Below, piece by piece: positions 26,866 through 35,775 of a stretch of 64,000 bases of DNA. Both the position numbers and the translations under genes were made by a program. Each line of letters starts with the position of its first letter. Positions within the stretch are counted from its first letter, which is position 1. The notes beneath the pieces were generated by a model. The model was not told the DNA's origin. It searched no databases and saw nothing but the letters and a program-made list of their open reading frames with translations. Origin of the DNA: Methylobacterium sp. 17Sr1-1 (GTDB taxonomy: Bacteria > Pseudomonadota > Alphaproteobacteria > Rhizobiales > Beijerinckiaceae); NCBI RefSeq assembly GCF_003173775.1, contig NZ_CP029552.1:1745001-1809000 (forward strand). The letters run 5' to 3'.

Positions 26866-27660
26866 TCAATGCTCCCGCGCCGCCAGCACCGCCTCGGCCC
26901 GGATCTCCTCGGTGAGCTGCGCCTTCAGCCGCGAGAACTCGGGGCTCGTCTTGATCGTGTAGTGGCGCGGATGGCCGAGATCGACCGGCACGTCGGCCTT
27001 GATCCGCCCGGGGCGGGCGGTCATCACGATCACCCGCGAGGCCATGAAGATCGCCTCTTCGATGTCGTGGGTGACGAAGATCACGGTCTTGCGCTCGCGC
27101 TCCCAGATGCCGAGCAGGAGTTCCTGCATCAGCCCGCGGGTCTGGTTGTCGAGCGCGCCGAACGGCTCGTCGAGGAGCAGGATGGCGGGGTCGTTGGCGA
27201 GCGCCCGGGCGATGGCGGTGCGCTGCTGCATGCCGCCGGAGAGCTGCTTGGGGTAGTGCCCCTCGAAGCCGCGCAGGCCCACCTTGTCGAGATAGGCCGC
27301 GACGGTCTCGCGGCGCTGGTTGATCGGCACGCCGCGCTCGCGCAGGCCGAAGCCGATATTCTCCGCCACCGTCAGCCAGGGAAAGAGGGTGTAGGACTGG
27401 AACACCATGCCCCGGTCGGGGCCGGGCCCGCGCACCTCGCGCCCCTCGACCAGGACGCGGCCGGCACTCGGCCGGTCGAGCCCGGCGATGATGCGCAAGA
27501 GCGTCGACTTCCCGCAGCCCGAGGGCCCGAGGATGGTGATGAAGTCGTTCTTCGCCACCGTGAGGTCGGTGGGGCTGAGGGCTTGCACGGGCTTGGCGCC
27601 GCGGTGGCCGGGGAAGGTCCGCGACACCCCCTCGACCGCGACCTCGATACTGTCCCGCAT
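26866..27660 (-). CDS. ABC importer ATPase, nitrate/sulfonate/taurine class
   Basis: A 264-aa SsuB/TauB/ThiZ-like ATPase with Walker A GPSGCGKSTLL, the PDRGMVFQSYTLFPWLTV Q-loop region, signature LSGGMQQRTAIARAL, Walker B ILLLDEPFGALD, and the H-loop FVTHDIEEAIFMA. Its ATG overlaps the last base of the permease stop codon (TGATG), which implies coupled translation. Together with the next two genes it forms a complete importer. The cargo is inferred from class and context only. Confidence 0.92.
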   Translation of the reverse strand: MRDSIEVAVEGVSRTFPGHRGAKPVQALSPTDLTVAKNDFITILGPSGCGKSTLLRIIAGLDRPSAGRVLVEGREVRGPGPDRGMVFQSYTLFPWLTVAENIGFGLRERGVPINQRRETVAAYLDKVGLRGFEGHYPKQLSGGMQQRTAIARALANDPAILLLDEPFGALDNQTRGLMQELLLGIWERERKTVIFVTHDIEEAIFMASRVIVMTARPGRIKADVPVDLGHPRHYTIKTSPEFSRLKAQLTEEIRAEAVLAAREH

Positions 27661-28442
27661 CAGGCGAGCTTCCAGGGAAACAGGAGCCGGTTGGCCGCCT
27701 TGAACAGGAAGTCCGAGACGAGGCCGATCAGCCCGATGACGATGATGCCGAAGATGATCTGGCCGGTGGCGAGCAGCGCCTGGCTCTCGATGATCATGTG
27801 GCCGATGCCCGACGAGGAGCCGATCAGCTCGGCGACGATGACGTAGGTCCAGGCCCAGCCGAGCACGAGGCGCAGGATCTCGGCGATCTCCGGGGCGGTC
27901 GCCGGGAGGAGCACCCGGCGGATGATGCCGGTGTCGCTGGCCCCCAGCGTGTAGGCTGCCTCGACGAGGTCGCGCCGGACGTTGCCGACCGCGACCGCGA
28001 TCATCAGGATCAGCTGGAACACCGAGCCGATGAAGATCACGAGGAGCTTCTGCGTCTCGCCGATGCCGGCCCACAGGATCAAGAGCGGCACGAAGGCCGA
28101 GGCCGGCAGGTAGCGGGCGAAGGACACGAACGGTTCGAAGAACGCCTCGACCGGCTTGTAGGCGCCCATCATCACGCCGAGCGGCACCGCCACCAGGCAG
28201 GCGAGCAGGAAGCCGCCGACCACCCGCCACACCGTGACGCCGATATCCGACAGGAAGTCGAACCGGGTCAGCAGCAGCCAGCCGTCCTGGACCATCGTGA
28301 CCGGATCGGCCAGGAATGTCTTCGGGACGAGCCCCCCGAGGGTCGCGGCGGCCCAGGCCGCCACGAACAGCACGAAGAAGCTCAGTCCTAAGACGACCTT
28401 CGCCGGCCCGCCGACCGGCTGCAGCGGACGCAGGTGCCTCAC
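27660..28442 (-). CDS. ABC importer permease, nitrate/sulfonate/taurine class
   Basis: A 260-aa inner-membrane permease with six predicted helices. The EAA loop is DLVEAAYTLGASDTGIIRRVLLPATAPEI, and the strongly conserved segments ARYLPASAFVPLLILWAGIGE and ELIGSSSGIGHMI mark the SsuC/TauC family. Middle gene of the importer operon, starting 10 bp after the stop of the binding-protein gene. Confidence 0.93.
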   Translation of the reverse strand: MRHLRPLQPVGGPAKVVLGLSFFVLFVAAWAAATLGGLVPKTFLADPVTMVQDGWLLLTRFDFLSDIGVTVWRVVGGFLLACLVAVPLGVMMGAYKPVEAFFEPFVSFARYLPASAFVPLLILWAGIGETQKLLVIFIGSVFQLILMIAVAVGNVRRDLVEAAYTLGASDTGIIRRVLLPATAPEIAEILRLVLGWAWTYVIVAELIGSSSGIGHMIIESQALLATGQIIFGIIVIGLIGLVSDFLFKAANRLLFPWKLA

Positions 28443-28452
28443 TCCGAACGCC

Positions 28453-29394
28453 TCACTGCACGTAGCGGCCGTCGGAGAGCCCGGCGATGTCGGGCTTCTG
28501 CCGGATCACCCCGATCTCGAGCAGCAGGTCGGCCGCCTGCTCGGAGAACTTCTGGATCTCGCCGTTGAAGAACGCCTTGTTGGCGGCGCGATCCTGCCAG
28601 CGCAGGAACTTTGCCGAGTTGCCGAAGGCCTCGCCGGTCTGCTTCACGTCGGCGCCCATGATCTCGTAGGATTTCTGGGGATCCTTGGCGATCATGTCGA
28701 GCGCCTCGAAGTAGCTGTCGGCGAGCGCCTTCGCGGCCTTCGGGTTCTGGTCGAGGAAGTCGGGGGTGCAGCCGAAGGTGTCCATCACCATCGGGTAGTC
28801 GAGGGTGGTGGCGATGATCTTGCCGGCCTGCGGCGCGGCGCGCACCGACGACAGATAGGGCTCGTAGGTCATCGCGGCGTCGTTCTGGCCGGCGATGAAG
28901 GCCTGCGCGGCCGGTCCCGGCTCGAGGTTGACGACCTTCACGTCCTTGAGCGACAGGCCGTTGGCCTTGAGCATCCAGGCGAGGCCGAAATACGGCGCGG
29001 TGCCGGGCACCGAGGCCGCCACGGTCTTGCCCTTCAGATCCTTGATCGCCGCGACGTCGTTGCGGACGGCCAGCCCGTCGGCGCCGTAGGACTTGTCGAG
29101 CTGGAAGATCTGCTTCGTCGGCACGCCGTTGGCGTTCCACACCACCCAGGTCTCGACCGTGGTGGCGGCGCATTGCACGTCGCCGGAGCGGATCGCGAGG
29201 TGGCGGCTCGCCTGCGGGATCTTCTTCAGCGAGACGTCGAGGCCGTTCTTCTTGAAGATGCCGGCTTCCTTGGCGAGCGTCAGGGGCGCGAAGCCGGTCC
29301 AGCCGCTGAGGCCGACCGTTACCTTCGTCTCCTGAGCCTGCACCGGCAGCACCAGCGCGACTGCTCCCACCAAACCTGCGGCAACCGCCCTCAT
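28453..29394 (-). CDS. ABC importer substrate-binding protein (NMT1/SsuA-like)
   Basis: A 313-aa periplasmic protein. The signal peptide MRAVAAGLVGAVALVLPVQA ends at AQA, and the mature chain starts QETKVTVGLSGWTGFAPLTLAKEAGIFKKNGL, the typical opening of taurine/sulfonate/pyrimidine-precursor binders. Further blocks are SYGADGLAVRNDV, LKGKTVAASVPGTAPYF and TYEPYLSSV. The start at 29394 has GGGAGGGGAC. First gene of the operon. Ligand not determined: sulfonate, taurine, nitrate or a thiamine precursor are all possible. Confidence 0.9.
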   Translation of the reverse strand: MRAVAAGLVGAVALVLPVQAQETKVTVGLSGWTGFAPLTLAKEAGIFKKNGLDVSLKKIPQASRHLAIRSGDVQCAATTVETWVVWNANGVPTKQIFQLDKSYGADGLAVRNDVAAIKDLKGKTVAASVPGTAPYFGLAWMLKANGLSLKDVKVVNLEPGPAAQAFIAGQNDAAMTYEPYLSSVRAAPQAGKIIATTLDYPMVMDTFGCTPDFLDQNPKAAKALADSYFEALDMIAKDPQKSYEIMGADVKQTGEAFGNSAKFLRWQDRAANKAFFNGEIQKFSEQAADLLLEIGVIRQKPDIAGLSDGRYVQ

Positions 29395-29452
29395 CGTCCC
29401 CTCCCGCCTGAGCCTCGCCTGTCGTACCGTCGCCCAGCCTTTGTGTATAGAC

Positions 29453-29475
29453 ATAATAGCGGGCAGCCTGCCCGC
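29453..29475 (-). promoter_or_regulatory. Candidate -10 box with overlapping inverted repeat
   Basis: On the minus strand TATTAT (29458-29453) follows directly after a perfect 7-3-7 inverted repeat GCGGGCA-GGC-TGCCCGC (29475-29459). It lies about 60 bp before the binding-protein start. The repeat sits where a repressor would block a promoter spacer. No clear -35 box was found. Confidence 0.4.
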
Positions 29476-29572
29476 CGATCCGGCACATCCCCTGCGCTTT
29501 CCGCCCCCTGCACCCGAACGCCGCCGCGCGCGTTGTCGGGGCTGACGCGAGAGTCGCGTAAGGAGCAGTCGC

Positions 29573-30598
29573 ATGAGCGGAACAACGCGTCCCACCGTCG
29601 TGGTGACCGGCGGCAGCGCCGGCGTCGGGCGCGCCGTCGCGGTCGCCTTCGGGCGCCGGGGCTGGAACGTCGGCATCGTCGCGCGGGGCCGGGCCGGGAT
29701 CGAGGCGGCGGTCGAGGAGGTGCGGGCGGTCGGCGGCCAGGCGCTCGGCTACCGCGCCGACGTCGCCGACCCGGCGGCTCTCGACCGGGCGGCGGACGCC
29801 TTCGCGCAGGAATTCGGCGGCATCGACGTCTGGGTCAACAACGCGATGGTGACGGTCTACGCCGAGGTGGCGGACACGAGCCCGGAGGAGTTCCGGCGCG
29901 TCACCGAGGTCACCTATCTCGGCCAGGTCCACGGCACGCTCGCCGCCCTGCGCCACATGAAGGCGTCGGATCGCGGCACCATCGTGCATGTCGGCTCGGC
30001 GCTCGCCTACCGGTCGATCCCGCTGCAATCGGCCTATTGCGCCGCCAAGTCGGCGGTGCGCGGCTTCGTCGACAGCCTGCGCACCGAGTTGCTGCACCAC
30101 CGCAGCCGGATCCGGCTGACCATGGTGCAGCTGCCGGCGGTGAACACGCCGCAATTCGACTGGGCCCGCTCGCGCCTGCCGCGCAAACTGCAGCCTGTGC
30201 CACCGATCTTCCAGCCCGAGGCGATCGCCGAGGAGATCGTGCGCGCCGCCCACGACGCGCCGCGCGAACTCTGGATCGGCACCCCGTCCTGGCTCGCGAT
30301 CTTCGGCGCGCAGGCCGCGCCTGCCTTCAGCGACCATTACCTCGCCCGCCACGGCTATCGCGGCGAGATGACCGCGCAGGCCGCCGAACGCGGCCGGCCC
30401 GACAACCTGTTCGAGCCGGTCGATGCCCGGCGGGACCACGGCGCCCGCGGGCGGTTCGACGACCGGGCGAAAGGGAGCGTCGTCGCGGCGGATCCGATGT
30501 GGCTGCATATCGGGCTGATCGCCGCAGCCGGGCTGATCGGCGGGAGCGCGCTGGCGGCGGCCCGGCGGAGCGGGCAGCCGTCACGCATCGGCGGATGA
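29573..30598 (+). CDS. Short-chain dehydrogenase/reductase with C-terminal membrane helix
   Basis: A 341-aa SDR. The NAD(P) motif TGGSAGVGRAV is near residue 12, followed by the NNAM segment, the catalytic Ser in HVGSALAY, and Tyr/Lys in AYCAAK. Residues 200-300 extend beyond the classical 250-aa core, and a hydrophobic helix (MWLHIGLIAAAGLIGGSALAAA) lies near the C-terminus, so it is probably membrane-attached. This SDR-plus-tail form occurs widely in proteobacteria with unknown substrate. The start at 29573 follows AAGGAGCAG. It is divergent from the importer operon. Confidence 0.88.
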   Translation: MSGTTRPTVVVTGGSAGVGRAVAVAFGRRGWNVGIVARGRAGIEAAVEEVRAVGGQALGYRADVADPAALDRAADAFAQEFGGIDVWVNNAMVTVYAEVADTSPEEFRRVTEVTYLGQVHGTLAALRHMKASDRGTIVHVGSALAYRSIPLQSAYCAAKSAVRGFVDSLRTELLHHRSRIRLTMVQLPAVNTPQFDWARSRLPRKLQPVPPIFQPEAIAEEIVRAAHDAPRELWIGTPSWLAIFGAQAAPAFSDHYLARHGYRGEMTAQAAERGRPDNLFEPVDARRDHGARGRFDDRAKGSVVAADPMWLHIGLIAAAGLIGGSALAAARRSGQPSRIGG

Positions 30599-30660
30599 GG
30601 CCGGCACCCGAACCCTCCCCCGTAGAAGCCGGGCTGTCCAGGAAAAGAACGAGCGCAGGT

Positions 30661-30842
30661 CCCCCCTCTCCCGTTTGGGAGAGGGGCTGGGGGGATCGAA
30701 GATCCCGCGTGAGGGTGGCTCGGCTTCCGCAATGACCCTGAACCGTCGAGCTGCGCAGCTCGACCGTTGGCAGTTTATCCTGAACCGAGCCACCCTGCGC
30801 GATCTTCGATCGCCCCTACCCCTCTCCCACTCGGGAGAGGGG
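30661..30842. repeat. Long palindromic repeat element
   Basis: The left arm (from 30661) reads CCCTCTCCCGTTTGGGAGAG, then GATCGAAGATC and GAGGGTGGCTCGG. The right arm mirrors it with CCGAGCCACCCT, GATCTTCGATC and CTCTCCCACTCGGGAGAGGG. A 20-bp palindrome GTCGAGCTGCGCAGCTCGAC sits at the centre. The right arm (30789-30829) recurs in reverse orientation at about 59903-59943. It fills the 310-bp gap between convergent genes. Confidence 0.85.
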
Positions 30843-30908
30843 ATCCCGCGGTTGATTCTAAAGGGTTTTCCCCGAAAGACCCTGCCGCAGAGGGGGGGCA
30901 GATACGCA

Positions 30909-32075
30909 TCACCGCACGGGTCCCGCCCCCGGCCCCGTGCGGATCGCCCACAGCTCCGTCGGCAGGCTGATCGGGGCGCCGGGCTTGTAGTCGGCCGAAT
31001 CCTGGATGTGCGAGGTGGTGACGTAGATCGTGCCGTCCGGTCCCTCGCTGAAGGTGTCGGGCCAGCGCAGCTGCCTGTCCTGGACCAGGGTGGTCAGCCC
31101 GCCGCCGGCCTGCGCGAGGTCGCGCACCTTGACCGCGTCGTCCTGCGGCGAGGTCACGTACATCCGGCCGTCCTTGCGCGCGATCAGCAGGCCGTCCGCC
31201 GGCCCGTTCTCGCCGACCGCGACGACCTTGCCGCCCAGCGTCCGGTCGGTCAGCATCTCGGGCACCACGGACGCGGTGGCCCAGCCGGTCAGCGCGTCGG
31301 TCGGCAGGCTGTAGAGCGTCTTGCCCTTGATCGCCTGCCAGTACAGCGTCTTGCCATCGGGGGAGAGCGCGATGCCGTCGGCCGAAAAGCTGACGCCGCG
31401 CCCATCCGGCCGGCGCAGCGGCTGGCCGTCGGCGGTCACGGTCACACTCTTGTCCGGCATGGTCGTGGGATGGCCGGAGAGGACGCGCCGCGCCGCCCCG
31501 CCGTCGAGGTCGACGACGATCAGGGCGCCCTCGGCGCCGGAATCGGTGAGGTAGGCGGTCTTGCCGTCCGGCGAGATCCGCACGTCGTTGATGTAGGAGG
31601 CCTGCAGCACGGTGCTCGCGTCGAACGGGATCGTCTTGACCACCTGGTTGGTCTTGAGATCGATGCCGACGAGCTTCGGCCCGTCCTTGATCACCGCCCC
31701 CATCGCGGGGGCGGCGGCATCCACCACCCAGAGTCGATCCTGGGCGTCGGCCACCACGCTCTGCACGCAGACGAAGTGGGTCCTGGGGTCGATCTCGTCC
31801 TGCTTGGCGTTGCGCCAGGAGTTCCAGCCGGCATCCGGATAGGGCACCGGCTTGCCGTCCTTCAGCTCGGCCACCGAGACCGGGGCATCCTCGCTCCAGC
31901 GCGGGAAGTTGACGAAGATCCGGCCGTCGCGTGCCACCGTGACGCCGGTGACCTGATGGTCGAAGCTCGCGACCTTGTCGAGGCGGGGGCTCGCTCCCTG
32001 CGCCAGGGCCGCCGGCGCGGCGCCGGCCAGGAGAAGCAGGGCGAGCCCGAGGCGGGCGCCGGTAGGGTGCAACAT
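30909..32075 (-). CDS. Secreted major royal jelly/yellow-family protein
   Basis: A 388-aa beta-propeller protein. The signal peptide MLHPTGARLGLALLLLAGAAPAALA precedes family blocks RIFVNFPRWSED, VPYPDAGWNSW, FVCVQSVVADAQDRLWVVD, GPKLVGIDLKTNQVV and YINDVRISPDGKTAYLTDSG. Bacterial members are often named L-dopachrome tautomerase-related, but their activity is mostly unproven. The start at 32075 follows GGAGAG. It is downstream of the flavin monooxygenase gene on the same strand with a 76-bp gap, possibly an operon. Confidence 0.87.
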   Translation of the reverse strand: MLHPTGARLGLALLLLAGAAPAALAQGASPRLDKVASFDHQVTGVTVARDGRIFVNFPRWSEDAPVSVAELKDGKPVPYPDAGWNSWRNAKQDEIDPRTHFVCVQSVVADAQDRLWVVDAAAPAMGAVIKDGPKLVGIDLKTNQVVKTIPFDASTVLQASYINDVRISPDGKTAYLTDSGAEGALIVVDLDGGAARRVLSGHPTTMPDKSVTVTADGQPLRRPDGRGVSFSADGIALSPDGKTLYWQAIKGKTLYSLPTDALTGWATASVVPEMLTDRTLGGKVVAVGENGPADGLLIARKDGRMYVTSPQDDAVKVRDLAQAGGGLTTLVQDRQLRWPDTFSEGPDGTIYVTTSHIQDSADYKPGAPISLPTELWAIRTGPGAGPVR

Positions 32076-32151
32076 CGAAACAACTCTCCGTCCGGGCGGT
32101 CGCCCGGACGGTGAACGCAGCGGAACCCCGCCAAGGTCCCGGGGAGCATTT

Positions 32152-33492
32152 TTACCCTGTGGTCGTCCGCCCCGGCCCGTAGCCGGCGGGCGGGCGCGAG
32201 CCGAGATGGGAGCGCAGGGTGCGGCCCTCGTACTGGTCACGGAACAGGCCGCGGCGGCGCAGTTCCGGCAGGACCAGCTCGATGAAGTCGTCGAGCCCGC
32301 CCGGCAGGGTCGGGGGCATGATGTTGAAGCCGTCGGCGCCCCCGGCGCGGAACCGCGCCTCCATCTCGTCAACGATCTGCGCCGGCGTGCCGACGATCTG
32401 CGAGTGGCCCCGGGCGCCGGCGATGCGCAGGTAGAGCTGGCGGAGCGTCAGGCCCTCGCGGCGGGCGAGATCCAGCATCAGCTGCTGGCGCGATTTTCCG
32501 CCCTCGGTCGCGGGCAGCTCCGGCACCGGGCCCTCGGGATCGAAGCCCGAGAGGTCGTGGCCGACCATGCGGCTCAAGAGCGCCAGCCCCACCACCGGGT
32601 CGATCAGCGCCTGCAGCTCCTCGAACTTGTCCCGCGCCTCCGACTCGGTGCGGCCGACGACCGGAAAGAGCCCCGGCATCACCTTGAGGTCGTCGGGGGA
32701 GCGGCCGAAGCGGGCCATGCGGCCTTTCAGGTCGCGGGCGAAGTCCACCGCCTCGTCGAGGGTCTGGTTGGCCGTGAACACGATCTCGGCGGTGCGTGCC
32801 GCCAGGTCCCGGCCCGGCCCCGACGAGCCGGCCTGGACCAGCACCGGCTGGCCTTGCGGCGTGCGCGGGATGTTGAGCGGGCCGCGGACCTCGAAATGCG
32901 TGCCGTGATGGTCGAGGGGCCGGAAGCCGTCGGGCTTCGAGAACTGGCCCGACGCCTTGTCGATCACGACCGCGTCGTCGTCCCAGGTGTTCCAGAGACC
33001 CAGCACCACGTCGACGAACTCCTCCGCCCGCTCGTAGCGGTCGGCGTGGCGGGCGATCCGGTCATTGCCGAAATTCGCCGCTTCGAGGTCGGTGGCGGAG
33101 GTGACGAGGTTCCAGCCGGCCCGGCCGCCGCTGAGGTGGTCGAGGGAGGCGAAGCGGCGGGCGACGTTGTAGGGCTCGTTGAAGCTCGTCGAGGTGGTGG
33201 CGACGAGGCCGATCCGGCTCGTGACCGCAGCGAGCGCCGAGAGCAGGGTGACGGGCTCGAAATGCGCCGAGCGGGCGGTGCGCTCGCTCGAGCGCAGGTC
33301 GGCGTCGCGGATGCCGGTGCCGTCCTCGAGGAAGATCAGGTCGAACTTCGCCGCTTCCGCCCGCTTGGCCCAGCCGACATAGCGGTCGAGGACAAGGCCG
33401 CCATCGGCCTCGCTCGACGGGTGGCGCCAACCGGCGACGTGGTGGCCGGTGGCGTAGAAGAAGGCGCCGAGGCGCATCGTACCGTCAGTCAT
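32152..33492 (-). CDS. Flavin-dependent monooxygenase, NtaA/SnaA/DszA (LLM) family
   Basis: A 446-aa luciferase-like TIM-barrel enzyme of the FMNH2-dependent NtaA/DszA group. Typical marks are LGAFFYATGHHVAGWRHP, FLEDGT, STSFNEPYNVARRFASLDHLS, RAGWNLVTS, HADRYERAEEFV, PVLVQAGSSGPGRDLAA and the C-terminal LVLPELRRRGLFRDQYEG. The family oxidises C-S or C-N bonds (nitrilotriacetate, dibenzothiophene sulfone, alkanesulfonates, thioethers). It needs a separate NADH:FMN reductase, and the nitroreductase-like gene at 34.8 kb is a possible partner. It shares its family with the gene at 35776. Confidence 0.92.
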   Translation of the reverse strand: MTDGTMRLGAFFYATGHHVAGWRHPSSEADGGLVLDRYVGWAKRAEAAKFDLIFLEDGTGIRDADLRSSERTARSAHFEPVTLLSALAAVTSRIGLVATTSTSFNEPYNVARRFASLDHLSGGRAGWNLVTSATDLEAANFGNDRIARHADRYERAEEFVDVVLGLWNTWDDDAVVIDKASGQFSKPDGFRPLDHHGTHFEVRGPLNIPRTPQGQPVLVQAGSSGPGRDLAARTAEIVFTANQTLDEAVDFARDLKGRMARFGRSPDDLKVMPGLFPVVGRTESEARDKFEELQALIDPVVGLALLSRMVGHDLSGFDPEGPVPELPATEGGKSRQQLMLDLARREGLTLRQLYLRIAGARGHSQIVGTPAQIVDEMEARFRAGGADGFNIMPPTLPGGLDDFIELVLPELRRRGLFRDQYEGRTLRSHLGSRPPAGYGPGRTTTG

Positions 33493-33553
33493 CGCTCCCC
33501 CGAGGTATCGGGACCCTGTCGTCGGATCTAGCGCCGGGCGCGCGATCTGCCCG

Positions 33554-34735
33554 TCACCCTCGCGCGACCGCGTCGAGCGCCCGGGCTAGGTCTCCCAGAA
33601 GATCCTCCTCCGCCTCCAGCCCGACCGAGAGCCGCACCAGCCCGTCGCCGACGCCGGCCCGCTCCCGGGCCTCCGGGTCCATCGCCGCGTGGGTCATGGT
33701 CACCGGGTGGGCGATCAGGCTCTCGACCCCGCCGAGGGACTCGGCCAGGCTGAAGATCCGGAGCGCCCCGACGAGCCGGCGCACCGCCTCGCGCCCGCCG
33801 GCGAGCTCGGCGCTCAGCATCGCCCCGAAGCCGCGCTGCTGGTCCTTGGCGACGGCGTGGCCGGGATGGCCTTCCAGGCCCGGATAGTAGACGCGGGCGA
33901 TCGCCGGATGCGCGTCGAGGAAGGCGGCGACCGCCGCGGCGTTGCGGCTCTGGCGCTCGATGCGGGGAAACAGCGTGCGCACGCCGCGTAGGGTGAGGTA
34001 GGCGTCGAAGGGCGAGCCGGTGACCCCGACGGTGTTGGCCCAGGCGGCGAGCTCGTCGCCCAGGGCGGCGTCGGCGGCGATCACCGCGCCGCCGATCACG
34101 TCCGAATGGCCGTTGATGAACTTGGTGGTCGAGTGGACGACGAGGTCGGCCCCGAGCGCCAGCGGCTGCTGCAAAGCCGGGGACAGGAAGGTGTTGTCGA
34201 CGACGAACAGCGCACCCGCCGCCTTGGCGAGCGCGGCCACGCGGCGGACATCCGTGATGCGCATCAGCGGGTTGCTGGGCGTCTCGGTGAGGACGATCCG
34301 GGCGCCTTCACTGAGCGCGGCCCTCAGCGCCCCCTCGTCGGTCTGGTCGACGAAGGCGACGCGGTAGTGGCCCCGCGCCGCGCGCATCGACAGCAGCCGG
34401 TGGGTGCCGCCGTAACAATCGTGCGGCGCCACCAGGAGGTCGCCGGGGCGCAAGGGGGAGAGGGCGAGGTCGAGGGCCGCCATGCCGCTGGACATCACCA
34501 CCGCGCGGGCGCCGCCCTCCAGCTTCGCCAGGGTATCGGCGAGCTGGTCGCGGGTCGGGTTGCCGAGGCGGGCATAGTCGTAGGCCCGGGCCTTCTCGAA
34601 CTCCGCGAAGGTGTAGGTCGTCGAGAGGTAGAGCGGCGGGGTCACCGCGCCGAAGGCCGTGTCCGTCCCGATCCCGTTCGCGGCGGCGATCGTCTCCGCC
34701 CGCCTGTGCTCGTTCGCCAAGTCCTGATCGGGCAC
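33554..34735 (-). CDS. Cys/Met-metabolism PLP enzyme (cystathionine gamma-synthase/lyase or sulfhydrylase type)
   Basis: A 393-aa fold-type I PLP enzyme. The PLP lysine is Lys205 in HSTTKFINGHSD. Other marks are YDYARLGNPTRDQL, SSGMAALDL, TETPSNPLMRI and LAESLGGVESLIAHP, all full length for the family. It makes or breaks thioether bonds of cystathionine, homocysteine or O-acylhomoserine. The exact reaction cannot be assigned. The start is a GTG at 34735 with GGGAGAG, since the frame is otherwise open well upstream. Its place between sulfur-type oxygenases supports organosulfur use. Confidence 0.88.
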   Translation of the reverse strand: MPDQDLANEHRRAETIAAANGIGTDTAFGAVTPPLYLSTTYTFAEFEKARAYDYARLGNPTRDQLADTLAKLEGGARAVVMSSGMAALDLALSPLRPGDLLVAPHDCYGGTHRLLSMRAARGHYRVAFVDQTDEGALRAALSEGARIVLTETPSNPLMRITDVRRVAALAKAAGALFVVDNTFLSPALQQPLALGADLVVHSTTKFINGHSDVIGGAVIAADAALGDELAAWANTVGVTGSPFDAYLTLRGVRTLFPRIERQSRNAAAVAAFLDAHPAIARVYYPGLEGHPGHAVAKDQQRGFGAMLSAELAGGREAVRRLVGALRIFSLAESLGGVESLIAHPVTMTHAAMDPEARERAGVGDGLVRLSVGLEAEEDLLGDLARALDAVARG

Positions 34736-34833
34736 GTCGTTCTCTCCCGCTCGCGCGCTGCGTCCGTTTCGTTCTTTATGAAGAACGAAACGGACGATCA
34801 ACGAAAAAGCGTTCGGAGCGGCGAATAGAAGTG

Positions 34834-35655
34834 CTATTTCAGCCCGAAGCCGCGGCGCTCCAGGATGCCGCGCAGGCGATCGCGGCCGCTGAGCGAGCCG
34901 GGCCCGCGCACCCGCTCGAGCGCGGCCCCGCTCCAGCCGACTTCCGGCATCCGCTGCCCGGCCTGGAAGCCGACCATCGCGGCGTCGTAGGCCGCGATCG
35001 GACCGCCCGCGAGGGCGGGATCGTAGCGGCCGCGATGCAGCACCACCTCCTGCGGCAGGCGCGGCTTGACCGCGGCCGGCCGCTCTGGATCGGGCCAGCC
35101 GACGCAGTGGCCGAACACCGCCAGCACGTTCGGCGGCAGGCCGAGGAGGTCGGCCACCGCCTCCGGATCGTTGCGCAGGGCCCCGATATAGACCGAGCCG
35201 AGGCCGAGGGATTCGAGCGCCACGGTGGCGTTCTGGGCCGCGAGCGCGGCATCGACCACGCCGACCATCAGCATCTCGAGGTAGTCGAGCCCCTCCGTCG
35301 GCGCGTCCCGGTCGCGCCCGAGCGCGCCGAGGCGCGACAGGTCGGCGAGCCAGACCAGGACCAGCGGCGCCTCGACGACGTGGCGCTGGCCGCGCGCCAC
35401 CTCGGACAAGCGGCGCTTCGTTGCCGGATCCTCGACCGCGACGACGCTCCAGGTCTGGAGGTTGGACGAGCTCGGCGCCGATTGCGCCGCGGCGACGAGC
35501 GTTTCCAGGGTGCCGTCGGGGAGCGGGTCGGGCCGGAACGCCCGCACCGTGCGGTGGGCGAGGAGGCCCGCGATGACCTCGTTCCAGGCGATGTCGAGGG
35601 CCGTCTCCGCGCCGTACCGCGCCCTCAGGGCGTCGCCCCGTCCCGTCTCGCTCAT
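34834..35655 (-). CDS. NfsA-type nitroreductase/FMN oxidoreductase
   Basis: A 273-aa FMN-dependent nitroreductase-fold protein. The FMN-binding start HRTVRAFRPDPLPDG, SAPSSSNLQTWSVV and GLGSVYIGALRNDPEAVADLLGLP match the NfsA/Frp group. The C-terminal part (YDAAMVGFQAG and a Lys/Arg-rich end) is as expected. It is probably cytoplasmic, using NADPH. In this cluster it could supply FMNH2 to the two LLM monooxygenases. That is inference. It is divergent from the monooxygenase at 35776, with a 120-bp shared promoter region. Confidence 0.88.
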   Translation of the reverse strand: MSETGRGDALRARYGAETALDIAWNEVIAGLLAHRTVRAFRPDPLPDGTLETLVAAAQSAPSSSNLQTWSVVAVEDPATKRRLSEVARGQRHVVEAPLVLVWLADLSRLGALGRDRDAPTEGLDYLEMLMVGVVDAALAAQNATVALESLGLGSVYIGALRNDPEAVADLLGLPPNVLAVFGHCVGWPDPERPAAVKPRLPQEVVLHRGRYDPALAGGPIAAYDAAMVGFQAGQRMPEVGWSGAALERVRGPGSLSGRDRLRGILERRGFGLK

Positions 35656-35775
35656 GCGACCCTCGCCCGTTCCCGCTGCCCCGGGCGGAGTAGTACACGA
35701 ACTTCATTGACTAACCAGGGCGGCGATCCCAGATCGGGGCGGCGCGGCCGCACGGGCCAGCACGGGGAGCCCGAC

